Source of the DNA: Perkinsus marinus ATCC 50983 | Taxonomy: Eukaryota > Perkinsozoa > Perkinsida > Perkinsidae | DNA: 41,084 nt | Assembly: GCF_000006405.1 (NCBI RefSeq) | Contig: NW_003215694.1 | Span: 79,199-120,282, forward strand | Direction of reading: 5' to 3' | Part shown: in pieces, positions 32,101-39,239 of the stretch | Position numbering within the stretch: position 1 is the stretch's first letter | Layout: each line of letters starts with the position of its first letter | The notes under the pieces: generated by a model | The model's database searches: none | What the model saw: only the letters and a program-made list of their open reading frames with translations | What the model was told of the DNA's origin: nothing | Made by a program: the position numbers and the translations under genes

Positions 32101-34338
32101 ACATAATGGATTTGGCCGTAGTTGCATCGTTGTAGGCAGCGAGGATGTAGCGGAATCCGCGACGATTTCGAAGGACCTTGGTCTCGTCCGCTCGCAGGAT
32201 CTTGAGAGCTTCTTCTTGGTTACGCACCGCTCGGCCGGTGATGTAGTAGACGGCGGGAAATGTTTTGGCCCATTCGCTCAGTGTAGGTCGTGAGATTGGT
32301 GCAGAGCCCGAGTTAGGCCGTTGGGCGAGAGTCCGAGAAGAGGATGCTTGGGCCGGTTCCACGACAGATCGGATGTTGTCGGCCTTATGAGTCGTCGGCT
32401 GGCATATGATTGTGGCTTCGTCCGACGTACGACATATGGATCTTATGACGTCGCAGACGGAAGGTTTGTCACCGGTTGCGTTCTCGAAGTCGAGGAGAGT
32501 CTCCCAGTCCTCACTGTCGTCGTCGTGGTCGGCATATCGTCGTATACGGTGGATGACTTTTTCCACGATAGCTGGGGGCAATCGGCCAATGATTTGCCTG
32601 GTAAGGTTTCTTCTCTCAGCTGAGTCGTTGTGGTATATGTCGCAGAAGATAAAGTACGCTTCGGACGCGGCGAGGAGATACTGGTCGATCTGACGGGCCG
32701 ATTGGAACTTGAGGGAGCTCAACTTCTCGAGATACTTCGACTTCAATTGGGATCTTCGACAGAACCGTCCTAACAGAAGTTGGCGAACGTGGTTCCAGTC
32801 GGAACGTCCTGTTCGAGCAGCCGATTGAGCTGCTTGGTGCACTGGCTTCACTTCAGAGTTCGTGAGGGTACCGATAAACTTCGTCATTACCGACCGGCGG
32901 ACCTCGGGGTTCACTTGGATGGGGCCCGAAGTGCTCCTCGTTGCCGCACCAGCTTCTACGAGGGTGTCCTCCACGTCGTCATAGTGTACCTTGAGGTAAG
33001 CTGAGTCGATGAGGTTTGGCAGGACGAGCTTGGTCACTTCAGCGGCGGTACATCTCGTAGCTGCCCTGCGGGTTGGAGCTTCTGGGAAATCAGGCTGGCG
33101 AAAAGAGGAGGTGTTTGCCGCCGATCCGTCGTTCCGTCTCAAGAGATTACTGGAGTCTCCCTGGACGTTGAATCCGGTTGACCCTGCTGGCGTAAGCAGT
33201 GGTGTCGTTGGTGGGCTCGTCGATGTCGCTTCTTCATAGGCTCGTTCTGCCGCTGTTGCTTGTTGATCGGCTTCGACGTATGCTCGAGCGAGTTCCTCTT
33301 CTTGAGCTTCCAAGACCGCCAGGACATTCTCGTCGTCTTCGTCGTTGGTACAGAGATTCTTGATCCTTTCTCGGACATCAGATAGTCGTGTGAATGCTCG
33401 TGTACGGCTCTGGCGGGCTCGGGTTCGGGCTTGACGGAGAGTTTGTAGTTCATCAGGTGTCGCCATATGACTAACCCAAGTCGTAGCGTAAGTTAGCCAA
33501 TGTAAGGTATATAAAGAGCAATGGGAGACGGGGTTGGATTGAGAGGCGTCGCGTCTCCGCGTCACGTCTCACGTCACGTCACGTCTCACGTCACGGGCGT
33601 GCGCTACCGTATTCGACGTGCGCGTGTGGATCGCGAGTAGCGACAGTACCTGTCACGAAGCACGTGGGTACTGACCATCCGTTCAGGCCTGCATACCGAC
33701 TCATCAGTGGGAGGCGCAAGGCCTAGAGTCCATTTCTCGCGTCCCGTGGGGATCAACAACGAGTGGGCTCGAATTTACGAAGAGGCAACGTTGATACCTT
33801 CCCTCAGGTATTTCCTCTGCGCTGTCCACAATCATGGTAAAGCATGTGTAGCAGCTATCTCTGTCGGGGGACGACACCATAATGAACGCCCCGTCATTGC
33901 CAAAGGGTGATACTGACCGGCCCAGTCTGAATATAGCCATAGCATGAGGGCTGCTCCAGGAAGCATCTTGACCGACTGTTTTTTGCCATCGGGCTTCCCC
34001 CTAGGGAATTCCTCCATGCATGTGTTGGCAGTTACCGCGGTCAGGTCACTCACGGATTCAATTTCAACCCACTCAGTTGCCCTTGCCGTCCTTGCCATTG
34101 GATCAGTAGCTGGAATGCTCATTTGTGGATACAGGTCAGCTCCTTGTCGCTGAGCTCATTCGAGTGTACTGTACTTCCCAGACGCTTCTCACGTTGGAGA
34201 GCACGCCGGCGTCATCAGGCCCCCGATGAGTTTGGTCTAGATATGACAATGGACGACTATAAGGATTCACGCGAGCCTTTCCATGGTGAAGTAAGTTCCA
34301 GGTGCCGTATTGGTTCTGGTTCATCACAACCTCATTGA
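25984..34338 (+). CDS. Ser/Thr/Glu-rich type I membrane protein; one intron carries an LTR retrotransposon
   Basis: Exons: 25984-27120, 27175-27328, 33687-33807, 33943-34134 and 34182-34338, all GT-AG and in phase. The first exon is acidic and low-complexity (TSSNGDVHEEYKATAGEASP), mucin-like. Exon 2 adds a Cys-containing patch (FCVSETRWCSPGCSP). Exon 4 ends in a membrane span (VALAVLAIGSVAGMLICGY), and exon 5 supplies a basic stop-transfer and cytoplasmic tail (RFSRWRARRRH then MTMDDYKDSREPF). The third intron is 6358 nt, of which 6308 is the inserted element; about 50 nt would remain. If the intron 33808-33942 is retained, the protein ends at 33910 without a span. The true start is uncertain: 26335 is another ATG, and an upstream signal-peptide exon may be missing. 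No family recognised. Confidence 0.6.
27338..27515 (-). repeat. 3' LTR (element orientation)
   Basis: 178 bp, identical over its whole length to 33468-33645. Contains repeated CACGTC/TCACG motifs and a TATATA-type box. The identity extends three bases (ATA) beyond the TG boundary on the left side. Confidence 0.95.
27516..27534 (-). other. polypurine tract next to the 3' LTR
   Basis: On the minus strand a run of seven G then AGG directly precedes the LTR. This is the expected second-strand primer of an LTR element. Confidence 0.75.
27535..31000 (-). CDS. LTR element: reverse transcriptase - RNase H - integrase region
   Basis: Pol part of the element, given as approximate limits. RT carries LFVDD. 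RNase H has the D-E-D-H/D pattern (TSDASL, NCRELL, VECDNK, LPGRENARSDYLS). Integrase has an HHCC finger, a DDE core (GVDFL, FDCASYF, APWEGALFERTHG) and a C-terminal domain with YGNPVLVYHPKQKLGD. Confidence 0.9.
31001..31832 (-). CDS. LTR element: aspartic protease region
   Basis: Retropepsin-like segment: the active-site triad is in IIDSGAG and a second lobe in TVLVGRDVMDLW. Lies between gag and the RT region, the order used in BEL/Pao and Ty3-type elements. Confidence 0.8.
31988..33466 (-). CDS. LTR element: gag region
   Basis: Starts MATPDELQTLRQARTRARQS, with a predicted coiled coil rich in Arg/Glu, a Ser/Thr/Pro linker and an Arg-rich middle. No CCHC knuckle was noticed. The ATG lies one base past the 5' LTR, so the expected primer-binding site (starting TGGCGACACC) overlaps the start codon. 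Confidence 0.8.
   Translation of the reverse strand: MATPDELQTLRQARTRARQSRTRAFTRLSDVRERIKNLCTNDEDDENVLAVLEAQEEELARAYVEADQQATAAERAYEEATSTSPPTTPLLTPAGSTGFNVQGDSSNLLRRNDGSAANTSSFRQPDFPEAPTRRAATRCTAAEVTKLVLPNLIDSAYLKVHYDDVEDTLVEAGAATRSTSGPIQVNPEVRRSVMTKFIGTLTNSEVKPVHQAAQSAARTGRSDWNHVRQLLLGRFCRRSQLKSKYLEKLSSLKFQSARQIDQYLLAASEAYFIFCDIYHNDSAERRNLTRQIIGRLPPAIVEKVIHRIRRYADHDDDSEDWETLLDFENATGDKPSVCDVIRSICRTSDEATIICQPTTHKADNIRSVVEPAQASSSRTLAQRPNSGSAPISRPTLSEWAKTFPAVYYITGRAVRNQEEALKILRADETKVLRNRRGFRYILAAYNDATTAKSIMSELDKENYRWREFAATPPSTSSSERTPAPLVDASAGF
33468..33645 (-). repeat. 5' LTR (element orientation)
   Basis: Identical to the LTR at 27338-27515. The bases just outside the two LTRs (GTATA left, GTACC right) share only GTA, so no clean 4-6 bp target duplication is visible. 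Confidence 0.95.
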
Positions 34339-35043
34339 AGTTTCAACCAGAAATACCACTCAGTTGATGCAGAATATTGGAATTTGAACGTTGAAAAATA
34401 CGTCCTTTTTCATGTGTGTGTGAATTCAAAGTCCAACGCCGACAACACGATCCAGTTGGACTAGCATCCATTGTACATCAGTAAACAGTGCTTTAAGCCT
34501 CTTGCATTAGCCACTTTCCCTCCGTTAGCGCCTCTGAAATTTTTCCTCTCAGACTGCCGCGCGCCACCGAGGTCCACATGAGGACCTGATAAGCTTTTGA
34601 ACATGCTACTGGTCGCATCGTGGATCATGCTTTAGTCGAGGTTTCGTCAAACACTCAATTGTTGAGTGCTTTCTGAGCAGTACGGGCTTGTATGCTCTTT
34701 CATAGGGGAGTAGTTTTGAAGGGCGACTCGTTAGGAATCACTCGATTACACATAAAGAATGTGTGTTATATCCTCAACACCCCAAGTGTGCAACGTTAGA
34801 CCCAACTTTATCCACCAGCAACTTTATCTCTCAATCGAGTGAAGCGAATACTCCGAATATGGCTGTTCAGGGTTGGTCTCCCATGGGAACACATGTGGTG
34901 ACACCAGTCGAAGTAACTTGATGAACTCAACAACATCTACTCTCCTCACACGAAACCATACAAATAGTACAAATAGCTAACATTGTATGACACATTACAA
35001 GAATAGGCAAATCATTAGGAACAGTAAAGCCAGAGCAGAACAG
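34339..35043. other. convergent intergenic region, no gene seen
   Basis: Lies between the 3' ends of the membrane-protein gene and the SUMO-ligase gene. No exon-like frame. A stretch near 34885-34915 (GGGAACACATGTGGTGACACC) resembles the flank of repeat copy 1. Confidence 0.5.
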
Positions 35044-37543
35044 TCAACCATCATCACTATCGTCACAAAGATCAACAACTTCCTCATTGTTCTCCTCGTG
35101 ACCCCTACAGGAGCGCTTCCATCTTCACCAGATAGAAGCTGGTCTTACCCGTCCACCGTTTCCCTCCCACCCAAGTACTCCTTGTCAAGCCTAGCTCGTT
35201 TGAGAGGTACATCAGTATCACAACTCTACAATGATGAAGTAGGTACGGTATGTAAGAATGCCTAGTGCTCACTTTGTCATAATGACCATCTACAGTGGAG
35301 GACTTCGTCGAGGCTGTCGAGTATGAACAACATCCATCAGGATCACGACCGTCCTGAAACATCCAGCAATAAGGTCGATTTCAGAATGCCCGGCTTACCG
35401 TGGTGTTGTCGTGATTGGGTGGGTTAAGACTCCATTCTGCCGTAGACTTGGTGACGAACACCTACTACCCTCATACTTTCCCACAGTGTATTAGTAGTGT
35501 CCTCACCTCCTCAGCTTGGGTCCCTTTCGTTGCACGCAGTATTGCCAGGATGAAACCATCGATAAGGATCTTATCAGGACGTAATACGGCATCACACACG
35601 GCACATTTCCAACGATTGTTGAAGGCTGCCATCATCTTCTGGGCTTGAATGAACCACTCCAGATCAAAACACTGATACAAATCTCTGTCGTCATAGCATC
35701 CCGAATCGCGTTACTCACTTGTATGTGAGTGCAGTCTCGGCCTCTGGCCGGGTACTCCATCCTGGCGTACGACAATGGACATGTCAAACGGAGAGCCCTG
35801 AACATACTCCAATAGAAGCAGTTCTCGGGAGGCAGACTACTACCGCGTTTCCCCATCAACTTCATCAGAGCTACCACTGATTTGGAGGTCATCCTCCTCG
35901 TACTCCTTCCTCGACAATATACTCCTTATTCGAGATGAAGACACTCTTACGTCCTCTACGGGGACCTACCAAACGAACCCTCCCACAGTGTATCGGTCGC
36001 TATAGCTACCCCTTTGAGAATAGCAGAAGGCTCCTGGGGCATGCACTTCACGATGGCCAGTACGTAATGCAACTCAGCAGCTGAGGGTAGTTTCGGGTCA
36101 AACTGGATCGTTACCTGTGATAGAGTTCAGCGGCTTTGATCATCCACCACTGAGGGCCTCACCTTGAAGGGAACTGCCGTCTGATGCGGCGGTATGCAAT
36201 CTGTAATGTCTAGGGGGCAATCTCGGCGTTTGCGGAGGTGCTCGGGAGGAAGGACCTACACGGAAGGTCAACTACATATGTTGGTGACATACTATAGTTC
36301 CTAGAAAATTTCTCCCTTGTTTTTGTATACTACTACTACTCGAATTTTCATATAAATTCCTAATATTAGTGAGGAAACTTCGCTGGGAAAAGCGAACATA
36401 TACTCCTCCACCACTGTTCCTGCGCGCTCCAGTGACCTCAGTGCTAGCCATAGACTACCTTTATTCCGGCACCGTCAGCGAACTCGAGTAAGAAACTATG
36501 CGGCCACACGTGCTGGAGGGACACTTTGGTGCGGATGAAGCTGACCAAAAACTATCTGCCGTTCATTGCTGGTCGTTTGCCAGGCCTCCTCACGTATTAG
36601 CATCAGAGGGCGTGAGCATTCGAGAGGGGATAGCCATCATTCTGGCCCATATGCGAGCACCAGGAACCGAACACAGGCTACTATCGGGCATAGACAAGTA
36701 CGTTTCGTAGCTCCCCTGCTCGGCTATACGCCAGAGCCCAACAATACCATCATTGGGAGGAACCTGAGATGAAGGCTGCTGCTGCTGAGGGGTACGGAGG
36801 GTCGTACTACATTATCAACAACGAGGGGCCAGAAGGGATCCATTCGGGCGAAGGCAGCTTCTACGACAGAGTCCCGGAAAGCGGTCATTCCCGAGGGCAT
36901 CTCGGCATTAGGACGGGGACTCTCTGATGAAGTGTAGGAGAATATGCATATAGTCAACTACATGTGTTGGTGATGAAATGGAAAATGAGGAAATTTTGGG
37001 AAATTTTAGAAATTGCTTTCTGTACATTTCTATCCAAATTCGTATGTAAACTTGTATAACTAGTGAGGAAACTCCTGAGCTCAGCAGCTGAGGAAAGCGA
37101 TTACATATATAGTCATCCAACACTGCTGTGACCGGATGGAAACAAGTCCCTCACCGAGACCAGCATCATCTCCTCCTACCTCTCTTCTTTGGATGCCCGT
37201 TGCCGCCTGATGTCCCGTGAGGAGGAATTTTCTTACCAGTGGGAAGGACGAGCGGTGGCCAGACTAGAGCCGCTGATAGCAACGCATTTAGGAGCATTCG
37301 TGAAGTGTCGATTCTACCTGTGAGTAGATCGGGATTCTCCTCAACGGCTTCACGAATCCGCTCGATCAGTTCAGCCTTCCGCCCTGATACTTTCAAATTC
37401 ATGTGTCTGACAACGTTAACCTCAACAACGGAATACTTCTTGTGGGAAGTACACCACCTGCAGTAGTCTTTCAATACATTAACGGTAAATGAAGGAAGAG
37501 CTTGTAGCGTTGTGGCAATCTCCCCGACGGAGGCAGGCCCCAT
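35044..37543 (-). CDS. Siz/PIAS-type SUMO E3 ligase
   Basis: Minus-strand multi-exon gene. SAP domain exon from ATG 37543: RHMNLKVSGRKAELIERI, which binds A/T-rich DNA. Exon 37279-37180 has a basic end (GNGHPKKRGRRR-type). Exon from 36923 begins a PINIT-like part (ARMDPFWPLVVDNVVRPSVP). Middle exons are 36114-35979 (KLPSAAELHYVLAIVKC) and 35955-35844. The SP-RING is split: 35797-35719 has LRLTCPLSYARMEYPARGRD and CTHIQ, and 35671-35507 has CFDLEW, KCAVCDAVL, ILIDGFI, giving the C-H-C-C zinc ligands that recruit the SUMO-E2. The last exons encode VPLKRARLDKEYLGG and end EEVVDLCDDSDDG, a strong SUMO-interacting motif, at 35044. Introns are mostly 44-47 nt; the one at 37179-36924 (256 nt) is nearly filled by repeat R1. 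The PINIT middle (36230-36720) is not fully resolved. Confidence 0.88.
36256..36420 (+). repeat. dispersed ~190-bp repeat, family R1, copy 3
   Basis: Shares GGTCAACTACATATGTTGGTGA, a TATTAGTGAGGAAACTTC block and AAGCGAACATATA with the other copies; the middle is shortened and contains ACT repeats. It lies within the SUMO-ligase gene, in a stretch without recognised exons, antisense to the gene. Confidence 0.75.
36932..37144 (+). repeat. dispersed ~190-bp repeat, family R1, copy 4 (inside SUMO-ligase intron)
   Basis: The fullest copy, from GTGTAGGAG to GGATGGAAACA. It occupies almost all of the 37179-36924 intron and is antisense to the gene, opposite in orientation to copy 2 relative to its host gene. 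So the repeat does not supply the splice sites. Confidence 0.88.
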
Positions 37544-37720
37544 TGATAGGGGTCTTCAGAGGCAATATAAAAGCAATCAATTCTAAAGAGACTAATCGTG
37601 CAGATGACGTTCCCCGTCCGTTTCACCAATGCAGCTGATACTGATCCCAGGTATGAAGTTCGATTCTCATGGGGTCACTCATGGAAGCACTAGAGCATGG
37701 GGATAAAATACTACTGAAAT
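37544..37720. promoter_or_regulatory. 5' flank of the SUMO-ligase gene
   Basis: Short spacer upstream of the SAP-exon ATG; no specific element named. Confidence 0.3.
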
Positions 37721-38041
37721 TTAGTGCATGCCTTGATGACTAATATCCATATTATTATGAGCTTCTTTGCTTGATGATCGCGGAGGAGGAATGTGTGGTG
37801 ACCCCACCAAGTCTTGAAAGCGATCGTAACGACAACTCAAATCGTTCGCTCTATTCATGACGATATGTTGTTGGAGAGTCAAATGATTCGGCATCATTCC
37901 CCACTGGGGAAGTTTCCTCAGTGTTCTCTCATTTAGTGCCCGAGCCCACCATATAGTGGAGTGGCGCTGCTCATGAATGGGCCCGAATCGGATGATGCCA
38001 GAGCACCCTGGACTATCATCCCCCCGGCAATATCCGATCAT
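37721..38041 (-). CDS. hypothetical protein (106 aa), intronless
   Basis: Minus-strand ORF with an ATG start (MIGYCRGDDSPGCSGIIRFG) to TAA. Hydrophilic, His/Arg-rich (IHEQRHSTIWWARALNERTL), with a Pro/Ser patch (IPPPRSSSKEAHNN). No membrane segment or known motif. No competing long frame on the other strand. Confidence 0.45.
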   Translation of the reverse strand: MIGYCRGDDSPGCSGIIRFGPIHEQRHSTIWWARALNERTLRKLPQWGMMPNHLTLQQHIVMNRANDLSCRYDRFQDLVGSPHIPPPRSSSKEAHNNMDISHQGMH

Positions 38042-38129
38042 GTGGGCTTACTATAGGAGGACAAGGTTGAATACGAACTGCCTCGCAAAATGCATTTTTC
38101 CATCTCTTTAATAGCAACAACTACATATA

Positions 38130-38202
38130 CGCCAACCAAGATTCGAACCTGGTTTGTCATGGGAACATTCGTACACACTAACCATTACACTATATACCAC
38201 AT
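38130..38202 (-). other. tRNA-derived sequence (box A and box B without a cloverleaf)
   Basis: Minus strand has a box A-like TATAGTGTAATGGTTAGTG and a perfect T-arm CCAGG-TTCGAAT-CTTGG (box B) about 35 bases later. The acceptor arms do not pair and no anticodon stem forms, so it is a tRNA pseudogene or a tRNA-derived SINE head rather than a working tRNA. Confidence 0.5.
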
Positions 38203-38282
38203 CAAGACACTTTCGTTCGTCGAAGACTCGCCCGCCTAAAGAACCGTTTCGCGGTGCAAATTGGGACATTCGGGTTTCTAAG

Positions 38283-38548
38283 CTGATGCAGTTGCTGTAT
38301 GTGGGCTGACTGGACATCTTGACATAGACGGCAGTGCGAATGAGGTGAATGCTGAGGACCAAGCAGCTGTTGCTGCCTTGGCAGCCGCCGCGGCCACGGA
38401 AAGCTATTCGCTATTAGGCAGAGACGCTTCACGGAGTCATCAAGCTGTTGCTGCTCTCTGTAGTGTCGATCCTGGAGGAACCGACAAAAGCTTACACACC
38501 CTCCAGTCGCACAACTTTTGCCCGAGGATGTTATGCTTATTTGTATAG
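38283..38548 (+). CDS. possible Ala-rich protein exon
   Basis: Plus-strand frame opening after TTTCTAAG, containing VCGLTGHLDIDGSANEVNAE, then an Ala-rich helix (AAVAALAAAAATES) and ending at TAG. An ATG at 38345 is not in a clear start context (GTG AAT GCT in this frame), so the real start would be upstream. The antisense strand carries a longer but less protein-like frame (38202-38885). No family recognised. Confidence 0.3.
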
Positions 38549-38602
38549 AGTCTATACTAGTATATAATATAGTAATATAGCTTATAGTATATAATAGTAT
38601 AT
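38545..38602. repeat. AT-rich low-complexity tract
   Basis: Repeats of TATAGTATATAATA type, partly palindromic. No coding function. Confidence 0.8.
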
Positions 38603-38694
38603 AGCGCCACGAAGGCATACCAAAGAGCTGGTGATCGATAAATACACATGCTCGGCCCCCCAAGGCGGACCATCGTTGCAGCGGGTGGTGACTA

Positions 38695-38913
38695 TCAGCG
38701 ATGGGGTTGACGAGCCCTCCTGCTGATCGAGGCAATCGCCCGATCAATGAAAGCATCCTCATCTGCTCTGGCATGGGACGCATAGTTAGCCTTATAGCAG
38801 GTGATGAGCTCATGAGTGCATACGTTGGTGTTATCATAATCAGTGGCGAATCCTGCCACCCAGTAGGTCCTGTTAGGGAGACCACTACAGAAGCTAAGGA
38901 CGACTTGGCTCAT
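38695..38913 (-). CDS. small hypothetical protein (72 aa)
   Basis: ATG-initiated minus-strand ORF, MSQVVLSFCSGLPNRTYWVA. It has a conserved-looking core (FATDYDNTNVCTHELITCYK), an acidic helix and a basic C-terminus (ISRRARQPHR). Three Cys. It could be the 3' exon of a longer gene starting further right. No family recognised. The plus-strand frame at 38701-38922 is the shadow. Confidence 0.45.
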   Translation of the reverse strand: MSQVVLSFCSGLPNRTYWVAGFATDYDNTNVCTHELITCYKANYASHARADEDAFIDRAIASISRRARQPHR

Positions 38914-39239
38914 GCAGCATGAGTCATGCTAGTGGAGGCATCTTGGCCGCTTCAAGTGGTGCCATACCGCACCTTACTTATAGCATGTTAGATTTCGGTG
39001 GAGCCCAAGTGGTGGATATCGTCGTGCCTTCAACAGGAAAGGAGCATCAAGATGGCCACCGTGGTAAGGGGTCAGATGACGCGGTCCCTTCTGGTCTCGA
39101 TTCGAGATGGGCTTAAAGTTCATAAGGAAACGTGCTACCGTCATCGTATCGTTATAAAAGTTATAGAATCTGCTAGAGTTGTGTTGGAGTCTGAGAAGTG
39201 GCGATGGAGTGGTATGCGGCAGTTGACTCGCATTAAAGC
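38914..39239. other. divergent promoter region, no supported gene
   Basis: Between the divergent small gene (-) and the mutarotase (+). Frames on both strands (38974-39255 minus, 38998-39315 plus) show no motif. Confidence 0.4.

Larger units (their letters stand above)
27338..33645 (-). mobile_element. LTR retrotransposon, BEL/Pao-like, whole-looking, very young
   Basis: 6308-bp element on the minus strand, antisense to its host gene and inserted 9 nt inside an intron. Two 178-bp LTRs (27338-27515 and 33468-33645) start TG, end CA and are identical, so insertion is recent. Order along the element: gag, aspartic protease, reverse transcriptase, RNase H, integrase. Motifs: protease IIDSGAG, RT LFVDD, RNase H TSDASLSGG, an integrase HHCC finger ending CVTCNAAR, and a core ending APWEGALFERTHG. 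The last motif and the C-terminal domain suggest BEL/Pao; a divergent Ty3-like lineage is the alternative. A purine tract adjoins the 3' LTR. The coding region lies in about three frames, as these families often arrange it, and no obvious decay is seen. Confidence 0.93.

Noticed and set aside
38202-38885. 227-codon minus-strand frame
   Set aside because: It runs through the tRNA-like relic and AT-rich tract with biased Gln/Ser/Ile runs. The shorter ATG-started frame at 38695-38913 has far better protein character.
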